DNA of 64,000 nt. It comes from Flavobacteriaceae bacterium (GTDB lineage: Bacteria > Bacteroidota > Bacteroidia > Flavobacteriales > Flavobacteriaceae). Under the pieces are notes generated by a model. The model saw nothing but the letters and a program-made list of their open reading frames with translations, was not told where the DNA came from and made no database searches. Below are positions 10,091 to 20,095 of the stretch, in pieces; position 1 is the first letter of the stretch; each line of letters starts with the position of its first letter. The position numbers were made by a program, and so were the translations under genes. The DNA lies in assembly GCA_947446635.1 (NCBI GenBank), contig CANFHF010000001.1:62001-126000 (forward strand). The letters run 5' to 3'.

Positions 10091-11761
10091 ATGAACAAAA
10101 CTGTAAACATAAACCTAGGTGGAATGTTCTTCCATATTGATGAAGATGCTTATCAAAAACTAACCCGTTATTTTGATGCTATAAAGAGATCCTTATCCAA
10201 TTCATCTGGACAAGATGAAATCATAAAAGATATCGAAATGCGTGTTTCGGAATTATTGACCGAAAAACAAAAATCAGAAAAACACGTTGTTGGATTAAAA
10301 GAAGTTGACGAAGTTATTGCAATTATGGGTCAACCGGAAGATTATAAAATCGACGATGAAAGTAGCCCTTCTGATATTTCTTCTCCAAAAATAAGAAAAT
10401 TATACAGAGATACCGAAAACGGAATCATTGGCGGTGTTCTTGCCGGACTAGGTTATTATTTAGGTATCGATAAAGTGTGGTTGCGTATCACAATGTTATC
10501 ACTTGTATTGTTGGGAGGAACCGGTGTTTTGGCTTATATTATACTTTGGGTTGTAATACCAGAAGCAAAAACAACGAGTGAAAAAATTGAAATGGTGGGA
10601 GAACCTGTAACTATTTCGAATATTGAAAAAAAGGTTCGAGAAGAATTTGAATCGGTTTCGGAAAAATTTAAAAATGTTGATTATGACAAATATGGCAATC
10701 GGATCAAATCGGGAGCCGAAAAGGTTGGAAGTTCTTTTGAGAATTTGATACTTGCCGTTTTAAGAGCTTTTTCTAAATTTATGGGCGTGATTTTGATACT
10801 TACAGGATTAACGGCATTAATTGGACTTTTTATAGGGGTATTCACTTTGGGATCTTCCTCTATTATAACGCTTCCTTGGCAGGAATTTATTGAAGCTGGG
10901 AATTTTACAGATTACCCGATTTGGGTTTTTGGATTAATTATGTTTTTTGCGGCTGGCATTCCTTTCTTTTTTTTGGCTTTATTGGGCTTCAAATTATTGT
11001 CTCCAAACTTGAAATCTATTGGGAATGTAACAAAATACACCTTGCTTGCCGTGTGGTTGATTTCGGTTGCACTAGCCATTTCTGTAGGAATAAAACAAGC
11101 ATCTGCCTTTGCTATAGAAGGAACATCGATTAAAAAAGAAAATATCTTTCTAAAACCAAACGACACTTTGCACATCAAATTTAGATACAACGATTATTAT
11201 GCTAAAAACATTAATGATAGAAATGATTTTAAGTTTGTACAAGACTCTTCAAATACAGAGCTTATTTATTCTAATAACGTGTATCTAAAAGTTTTGCATA
11301 CCATTGAAAAAAACTCTTATTTACAAATAGAAAAATCTGCAAGAGGAAAATCAGTTAAAGATGCTAAAGAAAGAGCCGGAAAAATAAAATACGCTATCAA
11401 AATTGAAGGAAATCAATTAATTTTAGATAATTATTTATTGACCGAAGTAAGCAACAAGTTCAGAGATCAAGAAGTATGTATTTATTTGTACTTAACCGAC
11501 GGAACAGTTTTAAAAACAGACACCAATGTTGAAGAATATGATCGTTCTGACAATGATTATTTCAATTTGCATTACAGTTCTGACAAATACATTTACAAGG
11601 TAGGTAGTGAACAAATAAAATGTTTGAATTGCCCAATTGATGAAAATGAATATAACGATGTCGAAAATACTACTAATAATAATGCAGATTCTAGTTCATC
11701 AAGCATTACATTAAATAAAAATGGTATTCTCATTAAAGTAAAAAAACATACCAAAAGTTAA
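10091..11761 (+). CDS. PspC domain-containing membrane protein
   Basis: KIRKLYRDTENGIIGGVLAGLGYYLGIDKVWLRI PspC domain; TM helices. Confidence 0.9.
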   Translation: MNKTVNINLGGMFFHIDEDAYQKLTRYFDAIKRSLSNSSGQDEIIKDIEMRVSELLTEKQKSEKHVVGLKEVDEVIAIMGQPEDYKIDDESSPSDISSPKIRKLYRDTENGIIGGVLAGLGYYLGIDKVWLRITMLSLVLLGGTGVLAYIILWVVIPEAKTTSEKIEMVGEPVTISNIEKKVREEFESVSEKFKNVDYDKYGNRIKSGAEKVGSSFENLILAVLRAFSKFMGVILILTGLTALIGLFIGVFTLGSSSIITLPWQEFIEAGNFTDYPIWVFGLIMFFAAGIPFFFLALLGFKLLSPNLKSIGNVTKYTLLAVWLISVALAISVGIKQASAFAIEGTSIKKENIFLKPNDTLHIKFRYNDYYAKNINDRNDFKFVQDSSNTELIYSNNVYLKVLHTIEKNSYLQIEKSARGKSVKDAKERAGKIKYAIKIEGNQLILDNYLLTEVSNKFRDQEVCIYLYLTDGTVLKTDTNVEEYDRSDNDYFNLHYSSDKYIYKVGSEQIKCLNCPIDENEYNDVENTTNNNADSSSSSITLNKNGILIKVKKHTKS

Positions 11762-11822
11762 TAAAGAAGTTAAAAATTGTTAGAATTAATAAAGCCGGAA
11801 TAACTGCTAAAACCAAATAATC

Positions 11823-12028
11823 ATGTTGAAATTTATCGTTTTATTGACTAAAATTGTTGTCACAACACCATTGGTTTACTTTTCACCTCCTGTCAATTTC
11901 AAGAAACACCTTAAAATGCGACTATATTTCTATCTGCTCTAGCAGTGGTGCCAATGTTAATTACAATATTGTTCCGAAGACGATAATTGAAAAATTTAGT
12001 TTGGAGAGAAACATAAATCGAGAATAAA
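11823..12028 (+). pseudogene. Candidate remnant of a small membrane/lipoprotein gene (frameshifted)
   Basis: ATG MLKFIVLLTKIVVTTPLVYFS..stop; +1 frame reads ..FTSCQFQET, a lipobox-like sequence. Confidence 0.35.
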
Positions 12029-12087
12029 CTTAAAACATACCAAATAATCGGGATGTTTTTTTTTATATTTGAAAAAAATAAACTAAC

Positions 12088-12924
12088 ATGAAAAAAACGG
12101 CACTACTCTTTACATTATTTTTATTTAGTTATTCCGTAATAGGTCAAGATAAAGAAAAAATTAAAGGTTCCAAAATAGTAACTGTTGAATCTGTAGAAAT
12201 TGGTGATTTTGATTCTATTGAAGTAGGTGATAACATTGAAGTATCCTTAGAAAAAGGCGAAAAAACCGAAATAAAAATTGAAGCTGATGATAATCTTCAC
12301 AGTATAATCGCCATCGATTTAAGCGATAAAACACTGCGATTATACACTTCGAAAACTGTAGTAAAATTCAAAAAGCTAATGTTACGAGTGACCTATACTC
12401 AAGATTTAAAACTGGTAATTTCAAAAAACGAAGCGTTAGTCAATGCCGTCCAAGAAATCCAATTAGAGGATATTACTTTTAAATCATTTAACAATGCTAA
12501 ACTCAATTTAAATGTCAATTCCAAGAATTTTGTTTTGCAGTCTGACGACAAATCAAAAACAGAACTTAATTTAAAAACCGAAAGCGCCTCAATCGAATTG
12601 AGTAAAACTGCCTCTTTGAAAGCGTTAATCGCCTCTGTGGATTTAAAATGTGACTTGTATCAAAAGGCAAAAGCAAACCTAGAGGGCGATGTAAATAATG
12701 CTATCATTCGTTTGGATAACAATAGTGATTTTATAGGAAGTAAATTGGTACTAAAAAACGCCGAATTAGTTGCAGAGGGCTATTCGAATTGCAGTATCAA
12801 CTCCAATGATGCCATTAGCATTGACGCTTCCGGAAATTCAGAAATCCAAATTTATGGTGTCCAAAAAATTGAAATGAAAAGATTCGTTGATTCGGCCATC
12901 TTGGTCAAGAAATCTACAAAATAA
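12088..12924 (+). CDS. GIN domain (DUF2807) secreted protein
   Basis: Signal peptide; FDSIEVGDNIEVSLEKGEKTEIKIEADDNL; beta-helical repeats. Confidence 0.8.
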   Translation: MKKTALLFTLFLFSYSVIGQDKEKIKGSKIVTVESVEIGDFDSIEVGDNIEVSLEKGEKTEIKIEADDNLHSIIAIDLSDKTLRLYTSKTVVKFKKLMLRVTYTQDLKLVISKNEALVNAVQEIQLEDITFKSFNNAKLNLNVNSKNFVLQSDDKSKTELNLKTESASIELSKTASLKALIASVDLKCDLYQKAKANLEGDVNNAIIRLDNNSDFIGSKLVLKNAELVAEGYSNCSINSNDAISIDASGNSEIQIYGVQKIEMKRFVDSAILVKKSTK

Positions 12925-13091
12925 TCACAAAAATGGGCTTATCATTACAATGGAGCCTTTTTTTGGATTATGTCTCGTCCTGAAATAGTGATATACCAAA
13001 AATATCGCTACGGAAGAACACTTAAATTAAAATATTAAAAATATATTTTGTAACTTGTAGTAAGTTTTTATTAATATAAAAATAACAAGTT

Positions 13092-14285
13092 ATGAAAAAA
13101 ATTATTTTTGTTTTAGGGGTTTTGACAACTAGTTTGTTAAGTGTACCCATGTTTCCTCAAATAGTTAATGAACCTGTAGCCTTAGGTTTGCCTGGAGATA
13201 ACCTAAATCTGTATGCTATTTTAGATGTTTTTCAAAAATCATCCACTTTAGAAACATTTGAGAGAACAATAAATGATAAAGATTCTCATATCAATAATCT
13301 AGACTTGAACAATGACAGTGCTATAGATTATATTGAGGTATTGAGTAATAGGAAAGGCAATTCTTTTTCAGTCGTTCTTCGAGTTGCGGTAAATAGCATT
13401 GAATATCAGGATGTGGCCGTTATAGAAGGCTATAAAAATAATGCAGGAAGAGTTATAGTTCAAATTATTGGAGATGAAGATCTTTATGGAAAAAACTATA
13501 TTGTGGAGCCTTCTTTTTCAGAAACTCAAAATCCTGGTTATATAGGAAATCAAAAAGTTATTGTTAGGGAAAATAATATTTATTATGGAAACGATTGGCC
13601 AATAATAGTATATTTATTTTCTCCAAGATTCTCGGTTTATATTTCTCCTTGGTATTGGGGTTTTTACCCTTCCTATTGGTCTCCGTGGAACCCTATCTAT
13701 TATCATGTTTATTGGGGTTTTCATAGTCAATATTACAACAATAATCACTATCGAAGATCAGCTTATATTCGGTATCCAATCAATCATTCTTTTTACATTA
13801 ATCGACGCCAAAGCTCACCCATTGTTAGACAACATAGATTAGCAGGAAGGTACAAAGATGTTTACGATGGTAGAACATATAGAAGGCCTGTCGCTCCCGA
13901 AGCAAGAATGATTAAGTCAATTAGAAAACATAAATCTCCTTCAATTCAACGTCCGCAATCGAAAACTGAAATTCCTTCCGGAACTCGTCCACCAATGAAA
14001 CAAATAGTTCCATCGATACCCAATACACAAAAACGACCAGAAATCCCCTCAGGTACTCGTGAACCAAATAAGCAAGTCGCGCCATCGAAATCACGAGCTC
14101 AATCGCGCCCAGAGATTCCTTCTGAAACTCGTCAGCCAAATAGGCAAGTTGCACCATCGGAACCACGCCCATCAATAAGAAGGGAAACGCCTTCAATAAC
14201 AAGACCTTCATCACGTCCATCTGCATCGCCATCTAAGATGCCGTCTAGGTCTGAGAGGAAAATCATTCCGGATAGAAGTAACTAA
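13092..14285 (+). CDS. Secreted protein with aromatic central region and basic Pro/Arg-rich repeat tail
   Basis: Signal peptide; YWGFYPSYWSPWNPIYYHVYWG; C-terminal RPEIPSGTREPNKQVAPS repeats. Confidence 0.75.
   Translation: MKKIIFVLGVLTTSLLSVPMFPQIVNEPVALGLPGDNLNLYAILDVFQKSSTLETFERTINDKDSHINNLDLNNDSAIDYIEVLSNRKGNSFSVVLRVAVNSIEYQDVAVIEGYKNNAGRVIVQIIGDEDLYGKNYIVEPSFSETQNPGYIGNQKVIVRENNIYYGNDWPIIVYLFSPRFSVYISPWYWGFYPSYWSPWNPIYYHVYWGFHSQYYNNNHYRRSAYIRYPINHSFYINRRQSSPIVRQHRLAGRYKDVYDGRTYRRPVAPEARMIKSIRKHKSPSIQRPQSKTEIPSGTRPPMKQIVPSIPNTQKRPEIPSGTREPNKQVAPSKSRAQSRPEIPSETRQPNRQVAPSEPRPSIRRETPSITRPSSRPSASPSKMPSRSERKIIPDRSN
13965..14200 (+). repeat. In-frame 72-nt (24-aa) tandem repeats
   Basis: EIPSGTR/EIPSGTR/EIPSETR/ETPSITR, with the E codon at 13968, 14040, 14112, 14184. 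Confidence 0.85.
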
Positions 14286-14299
14286 TAAATTACATTCTT

Positions 14300-14343
14300 T
14301 AATAAAAAAAGAGGCTATTTTGTAAAAAAATAGCTTTTTTTAT
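14300..14343. terminator. Bidirectional intrinsic terminator
   Basis: AAAAAAAGAGGCTATTTT..AAAATAGCTTTTTTT between convergent genes. Confidence 0.65.
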
Positions 14344-14642
14344 AGTCTGATTCCAGGAGGAAGTAATTCTTTATATACTGGATTTTTTTTAAAAAAAACA
14401 ACAATTTTGGGAAGTATAGGTACGACTTTCCATTTCCGTTCGATGGCTATTGCCATAATTTCTTTGAGTAAATTCGAAATAAATTCTTCGTCCTCAAACA
14501 AATCAGGAACATTGATTTTGGTTAAAAATATTTTTTTCTCCTGAAAAGAATATTCAACCGTAATCAATCCTTTATCGACTATAGTTTCAAATTGTCGGGC
14601 AAAAGCATTATCCTTGATTTCCATAGTGATAAAATCTTCCAT
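14340..14642 (-). CDS. GNAT-like N-acetyltransferase (YidJ/COG2388 type)
   Basis: 100 aa; small fold with ...AIAIERKWKVVPILPKIVVFFKKNPVYKELL. Confidence 0.65.
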   Translation of the reverse strand: MEDFITMEIKDNAFARQFETIVDKGLITVEYSFQEKKIFLTKINVPDLFEDEEFISNLLKEIMAIAIERKWKVVPILPKIVVFFKKNPVYKELLPPGIRL

Positions 14643-14646
14643 ATAA

Positions 14647-15369
14647 TTAATTGTGTTTCATTGGCACTTCGACCAAAAGTATCTTTGATTTAGAGTTGGT
14701 TTTAATTTCAAATTGTTTGAAATCAATTAATCCCATTGCGTCTCTTACATTTAAAATTTGATTGTCAACTTCAATTTCACCTTCAATCAAGAATAGATAA
14801 ACGCCGTTTTCAGGTATATTTACAGTATAAGTGATGGTTGTATCTTTATCGAAGACACCTAGATTAAAAAACGTTTGCTGGTAAACCCATAATGCATTAC
14901 TGTTATTTTTATCTTTTGGGGAAACAATGTTTACAAAGGTATTGATTTGATTTTCAATATCAAATGATTTCTGCTCGTATCTTGGCGTTACGCCTTCCTT
15001 GTCAGGAAATACCCATAGTTGCAATGTTTTTGCGGTATCATTTTGGCTTGCATTCATCTCGGAATGTTCGATTCCTGTTCCAGCACTCATTACTTGTACT
15101 TCACCAAAACGGATTACACCTTCGTTGCCCATACTATCCCGATGTTTCAAACCTCCTTCGAGTGGAATGGTGATAATCTCCATATTGGCGTGCGGATGAG
15201 TTCCAAAACCCGTTCCTCCAGCTATAGTGTCGTCATTCAAAACCCGTAACATCCCAAATTGAACCCTTTCGGGGTTGTAGTAATTTCCAAATGAAAAAGA
15301 GAAATTGGCTTTAAGCCAACCATGATCAGCCTTGCCTCGTGAATTTGCTTCAAACAGTTTTGTTTTCAT
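14647..15369 (-). CDS. Pirin family protein
   Basis: GFGTHPHANMEIITIPLEGGLKHRDSMGNEGVIRFGEVQVMSAGTGIEHSEMN. Confidence 0.95.
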   Translation of the reverse strand: MKTKLFEANSRGKADHGWLKANFSFSFGNYYNPERVQFGMLRVLNDDTIAGGTGFGTHPHANMEIITIPLEGGLKHRDSMGNEGVIRFGEVQVMSAGTGIEHSEMNASQNDTAKTLQLWVFPDKEGVTPRYEQKSFDIENQINTFVNIVSPKDKNNSNALWVYQQTFFNLGVFDKDTTITYTVNIPENGVYLFLIEGEIEVDNQILNVRDAMGLIDFKQFEIKTNSKSKILLVEVPMKHN

Positions 15370-15485
15370 AATTTATTTGCTAATATAGAGTTGAAATCTA
15401 TGTAAGTTTCAATAAAAGAATTAATTTTATACAAAAATCGTGATAATATATCGGATTTTGGTTGTAAAATAGTTAAAAACCAATT

Positions 15486-16142
15486 ATGAGTAAAATTCCA
15501 GTTTACTTTCTGCCTGGATTGGCAGCTAATTCTTTAATTTTCGAAAGAATAAAATTACAGGAATCCACCTTCGAGATCCATTTACTAGATTGGGAAACAC
15601 CTAAAAAGAATGAAATTTTATTGGGATACGCCAAAAGAATGGCGGAATTGGTAACACTTCCAAAAGCAGTTTTGATAGGGGTTTCTTTTGGAGGTGTTTT
15701 GGTTCAAGAAATGGCTCGTTATTTGGATTTGAGAAAATTGATAATCATCTCCAGCGTAAAATCAAATCTGGAATTGCCATTGACGATGAAAATTGCCAAG
15801 ACCACAAAAGCCTATAAATTAATGCCGACAGGCTTGTTTCAAAATATGGATTCATTGCCGAAATTCTTCTTTGGAAATGTCCTAAAGCAGCGAATCAAAT
15901 TGTATCAAAAATACTTGTCAGTGTTAGAAAAGACTTATTTGGATTGGGCAATCGAGCAAATGGTTTTGTGGGATAGGGTAGAAGTAGACAAAAACGTGAT
16001 TCACATTCACGGTGATGCCGATGCTATTTTCCCTATAAAAAATATTCGGAATTTTATCGTGGTAAAAGGAGGTACCCATATTATGATTTTAAGCAAATAC
16101 AAATGGTTTAATGAAAATTTACCCAAAATTATATTGGAATAA
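15486..16142 (+). CDS. Alpha/beta hydrolase
   Basis: YFLPGLAANSLIFERI; GVSFGGVLVQEMA nucleophile elbow; HGDADAIFP. Confidence 0.85.
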   Translation: MSKIPVYFLPGLAANSLIFERIKLQESTFEIHLLDWETPKKNEILLGYAKRMAELVTLPKAVLIGVSFGGVLVQEMARYLDLRKLIIISSVKSNLELPLTMKIAKTTKAYKLMPTGLFQNMDSLPKFFFGNVLKQRIKLYQKYLSVLEKTYLDWAIEQMVLWDRVEVDKNVIHIHGDADAIFPIKNIRNFIVVKGGTHIMILSKYKWFNENLPKIILE

Positions 16143-16183
16143 AAAAAGGCAATCAGATGTTTTTCTAATTACCTTTTTTGAAA

Positions 16184-16699
16184 TTATATTTTCTTCATTT
16201 GTTCCTTCATCATTTTGATTTGGTCGGTCAACATATTCTGTTTGTCTAACTTTCTCGCTTCATTCAGCAAGTTCGTTGCTTCTAGTTTTCGTCTTCTGGT
16301 CATTGCTACTCCAGCCAAATTTAATTTGGCAACAGCTAAATCCATATCCATTGATAGCCCTAACTCGATTGCTTTCTTAAAGTATTTTTCGGATTGGTTG
16401 ATATTGGTTTGTGAAAGCATGATGCCGTGCAGGTAATTGAAGTAACCTTGTTGTTTTCTTACCAAAGCCGCTTCTGGTTTTTTGATGTGAGCCAACCATT
16501 TTTTGGCACCGTCAAAATCTTGTTTTCTTAGTTTCAAGAAGGCTAATAAAATGAATTCATTTTTAAAGTAAAGAAATATTGGAATAGCAGACAATAATAG
16601 GAGAAAAATTCCATTGCCAATTTCACTTTCGGTAAATCTCCAAATGCCAGCAATTATAATAAGTCCAGCAATAATAAGTTTGATGTTTTTATGAAACAT
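16184..16699 (-). CDS. TPR-like membrane protein
   Basis: Two N-terminal TM helices then helical repeats; start at MFHKNIK. Confidence 0.65.
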   Translation of the reverse strand: MFHKNIKLIIAGLIIIAGIWRFTESEIGNGIFLLLLSAIPIFLYFKNEFILLAFLKLRKQDFDGAKKWLAHIKKPEAALVRKQQGYFNYLHGIMLSQTNINQSEKYFKKAIELGLSMDMDLAVAKLNLAGVAMTRRRKLEATNLLNEARKLDKQNMLTDQIKMMKEQMKKI

Positions 16700-16863
16700 A
16701 GTGTGTGTATTTAAGGCTACAAAGATAGCAAAAGGAATTAAAAAAAAAATTATAAAACCACTTGTCAGAAATAAAAGTCTTTGTATATTTGCACTCGGTT
16801 TTAGAATAACAAAATTTAAAACCACAACCACAACGTAAATACATTTTTTAAAGATACAAAGCA

Positions 16864-17025
16864 ATGAGCAAAAGAACGTTTCAACCATCGAAAAGAAAAA
16901 GAAGAAATAAGCACGGATTTATGGACAGAATGGCTTCTGCAAATGGAAGAAAAGTCCTTGCTCGTCGTAGAGCTAAAGGAAGACACAAACTGACTGTTTC
17001 TTGCGAACCAAGACACAAAAAATAA
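16864..17025 (+). CDS. rpmH: 50S ribosomal protein L34
   Basis: [53 protein letters not shown] (53 aa). Absent from ORF track (too short). Upstream TTG-N19-TATATTTG promoter. Confidence 0.97.
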   Translation: MSKRTFQPSKRKRRNKHGFMDRMASANGRKVLARRRAKGRHKLTVSCEPRHKK

Positions 17026-17044
17026 TGTTTTTATAAACATACAT

Positions 17045-17078
17045 AAAGGCGTTACTGTTGTCAGTTTCGCCTTTTTTT
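17045..17078 (+). terminator. rpmH intrinsic terminator
   Basis: AAAGGCG..ACTG-loop-CAGT..CGCCTTTTTTT. Confidence 0.75.
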
Positions 17079-17169
17079 ATATCTTATCATTAAAAATATT
17101 AGAAGTCTAAGATTTAAAGTTAGTTGAGTAACCTTAAACATTAAGATTTCAAAAACAAAAAACAAAAAA

Positions 17170-20022
17170 ATGCCAAAAGACAATTCCATAAAATCGGTTT
17201 TAATAATAGGTTCAGGTCCAATCGTTATTGGTCAAGCTTGTGAATTTGATTATGCAGGTTCACAATCGGCACGTTCCATTCGTGAAGAAGGAATCGAAGT
17301 GATCTTAATCAACTCGAATCCGGCAACGATTATGACCGATCCATCAATGGCAGACCATATTTATTTATTGCCTTTGACTACAAAGTCTATCATTCAAATC
17401 TTAAAGGAACATCCTCAAATTGATGCTGTTTTGCCAACAATGGGTGGGCAAACCGCTTTGAACTTGTGTTTGGAAGCTGATGAAAAAGGAATTTGGGCAG
17501 ATTTTGGAGTAAAATTGATCGGAGTAGATGTTAATGCTATCAATATCACCGAAGACAGAGAGCAGTTCAAGCAATTGCTTAAGAAAATTGGAGTGCCTTC
17601 TGCACCGGCAGAAATCTGTACTTCTTACCTTCGTGGTAAAGAAATTGCCCAAGAATTTGGTTTTCCATTAGTAATCCGTCCATCTTTTACTTTGGGAGGA
17701 ACTGGAGCCGCTATTGTGTATAAAAAAGAAGATTTTGACGAACTTTTAACTCGTGGGTTAGAAGCTTCGCCAATACATGAAGTTTTGATTGATAAGGCTT
17801 TAATGGGATGGAAAGAATATGAATTGGAACTTTTGAGAGATAAAAACGATAACGTAGTTATTATATGTTCTATCGAAAATATGGATCCAATGGGAATTCA
17901 TACGGGAGATTCCATCACAGTGGCGCCAGCGATGACTTTGTCTGATACGACTTTCCAAAAAATGCGTGATTATGCTATTTTGATGATGCGCAGCATCGGA
18001 AATTTTGCTGGAGGATGCAACGTGCAATTCGCCGTTTCTCCTGATGATAAAGAAGATATTGTGGCGATTGAAATTAACCCACGTGTATCACGTTCCTCCG
18101 CTTTGGCATCAAAAGCAACGGGTTATCCTATTGCGAAAATTGCATCTAAACTGGCTTTGGGTTACAACTTAGATGAATTGCAGAATCAAATTACCAAATC
18201 GACTTCGGCATTGTTCGAACCAACGTTGGATTATGTGATTGTAAAAATACCACGTTGGAATTTTGATAAATTCGAAGGTGCCGACAGAACTTTGGGGCTT
18301 CAAATGAAATCCGTTGGTGAGGTAATGGGAATTGGACGTTCGTTCCAAGAAGCCTTGCATAAAGCAACCCAGTCTTTGGAAATCAAAAGAAACGGACTTG
18401 GAGCTGATGGAAAAGGATACACAAACTACGAACAAATTATAGATAAACTGACTTTTGCGAGTTGGGATCGTGTTTTTGTGATTTATGATGCGATTGCATT
18501 GGGAATTCCATTGAGTCGTATTCATGAAATTACTAAAATCGATATGTGGTTCTTGAGACAATACGAGGAATTATATGTCTTGGAAAAAGAAATATCTAAT
18601 TTTAAATTGGAAACTTTACCAAGAGAATTGCTGTTGGAGGCGAAACAAAAAGGTTTTGCAGATAGACAAATTGCGCATATGCTGGGTTGTTTGGAAAGTC
18701 AAATTTACAATTTGCGATTATCGATGAATATTAATCGGGTGTTCAAATTGGTGGATACTTGTGCTGCCGAATTCAAAGCACAAACCCCGTATTATTATTC
18801 AACTTTTGAAGCCGAAATTGAAAAAGCAAACGGAGAACGCTACGTTCATAATGAAAGTGTTGTAACTGAAAAGAAAAAAATAATTGTTTTGGGTTCGGGT
18901 CCAAACCGAATTGGACAAGGAATTGAATTTGATTATTCTTGTGTGCACGGCGTTTTGGCAGCTAAAGAATGTGGTTACGAAACCATCATGATCAACTGTA
19001 ATCCTGAAACCGTTTCTACCGATTTTGACACTGCCGATAAATTGTATTTCGAACCAGTTTTCTGGGAACATATTTACGATATCATTCAACACGAAAAACC
19101 AGAAGGAGTTATCGTGCAATTAGGTGGACAAACGGCTTTGAAAATTGCAGAGAAATTGGCCAAATATGGAATTAAAATTATTGGAACTAGCTTTGATGCT
19201 TTGGATTTAGCCGAAGACAGAGGTCGCTTCTCGGAGCTTTTAACTGATCTAAAAATTCCTTTTCCACAATTTGGAATTGCAGAAACTGCCGACGAAGCTT
19301 CTGCTTTAGCAGATACTTTAGACTTTCCGTTGTTGATTCGTCCTTCTTATGTTTTGGGTGGCCAAGGAATGAAAATCGTTATCAACAAACAAGAATTAGA
19401 AGAACATGTTATCAATTTATTGAAAACGATTCCTGGAAATAAATTGCTTTTAGATCATTATTTAGATGGAGCGATTGAAGCCGAAGCCGATGCTATTTGC
19501 GATGGAGAAAACGTGTACATCATTGGAATAATGGAACACATTGAGCCTTGCGGCGTGCACTCTGGTGACAGTAATGCAACTTTACCGCCGTTTAATTTAG
19601 GTGAATTTGTGATGACCCAAATAAAAGACCATACCAAAAAAATCGCTTTGGCCTTGCGAACGGTTGGTTTGATTAACATCCAATTTGCGATAAAAAATGA
19701 TATTGTTTATATTATAGAAGCTAATCCTAGAGCTTCCCGTACCGTACCGTTTATTGCAAAAGCCTATAACGAGCCCTATGTGAATTATGCTACTAAAGTA
19801 ATGTTGGGGCACAATAAAGTAACGGATTTTGATTTCAATCCACAGTTGAAAGGATACGCCATTAAGCAACCGGTTTTCTCTTTTAGCAAGTTTCATAATG
19901 TGAACAAAGCGTTGGGGCCTGAAATGAAATCAACGGGAGAAAGCATCTTGTTTATAGACGATTTAAAAGACGACCAGTTTTATGAATTGTACAGTAGAAG
20001 GAAAATGTATTTGAGTAAATAA
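17170..20022 (+). CDS. carB: Carbamoyl-phosphate synthase large subunit
   Basis: 950 aa; duplicated ATP-grasp; VLIIGSGPIVIGQACEFDYAGSQ and VLGSGPNRIGQGIEFDYSCVH. Confidence 0.97.
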   Translation: MPKDNSIKSVLIIGSGPIVIGQACEFDYAGSQSARSIREEGIEVILINSNPATIMTDPSMADHIYLLPLTTKSIIQILKEHPQIDAVLPTMGGQTALNLCLEADEKGIWADFGVKLIGVDVNAINITEDREQFKQLLKKIGVPSAPAEICTSYLRGKEIAQEFGFPLVIRPSFTLGGTGAAIVYKKEDFDELLTRGLEASPIHEVLIDKALMGWKEYELELLRDKNDNVVIICSIENMDPMGIHTGDSITVAPAMTLSDTTFQKMRDYAILMMRSIGNFAGGCNVQFAVSPDDKEDIVAIEINPRVSRSSALASKATGYPIAKIASKLALGYNLDELQNQITKSTSALFEPTLDYVIVKIPRWNFDKFEGADRTLGLQMKSVGEVMGIGRSFQEALHKATQSLEIKRNGLGADGKGYTNYEQIIDKLTFASWDRVFVIYDAIALGIPLSRIHEITKIDMWFLRQYEELYVLEKEISNFKLETLPRELLLEAKQKGFADRQIAHMLGCLESQIYNLRLSMNINRVFKLVDTCAAEFKAQTPYYYSTFEAEIEKANGERYVHNESVVTEKKKIIVLGSGPNRIGQGIEFDYSCVHGVLAAKECGYETIMINCNPETVSTDFDTADKLYFEPVFWEHIYDIIQHEKPEGVIVQLGGQTALKIAEKLAKYGIKIIGTSFDALDLAEDRGRFSELLTDLKIPFPQFGIAETADEASALADTLDFPLLIRPSYVLGGQGMKIVINKQELEEHVINLLKTIPGNKLLLDHYLDGAIEAEADAICDGENVYIIGIMEHIEPCGVHSGDSNATLPPFNLGEFVMTQIKDHTKKIALALRTVGLINIQFAIKNDIVYIIEANPRASRTVPFIAKAYNEPYVNYATKVMLGHNKVTDFDFNPQLKGYAIKQPVFSFSKFHNVNKALGPEMKSTGESILFIDDLKDDQFYELYSRRKMYLSK

Positions 20023-20038
20023 TAAAATCAGGTAGAAA

Positions 20039-20075
20039 AATAAAGAGGCTGTCTTTGTAGGACAGCCTCTTTATT
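20039..20075. terminator. Bidirectional intrinsic terminator, 15-bp perfect stem
   Basis: AATAAAGAGGCTGTC-TTTGTAG-GACAGCCTCTTTATT. Confidence 0.9.
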
Positions 20076-20095
20076 GATGTTTTATTAAAGTGTTT

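Noticed and set aside
12968-13020. Sequence tatgtctcgtcctgaaatag resembling an IS end
   Set aside because: Only an impression; no matching inverted end, target duplication or transposase nearby. A genome-wide search for the string would settle it.
13921-14232. 103-aa minus ORF over the 72-nt repeats
   Set aside because: Repeat-phase artefact; the + strand gene has signal peptide and consistent reading frame.
17401-19896. Several ORFs of 73-130 aa antisense to carB
   Set aside because: Entirely inside a highly conserved gene; compositions look like random antisense translation and no start context or family is recognisable.
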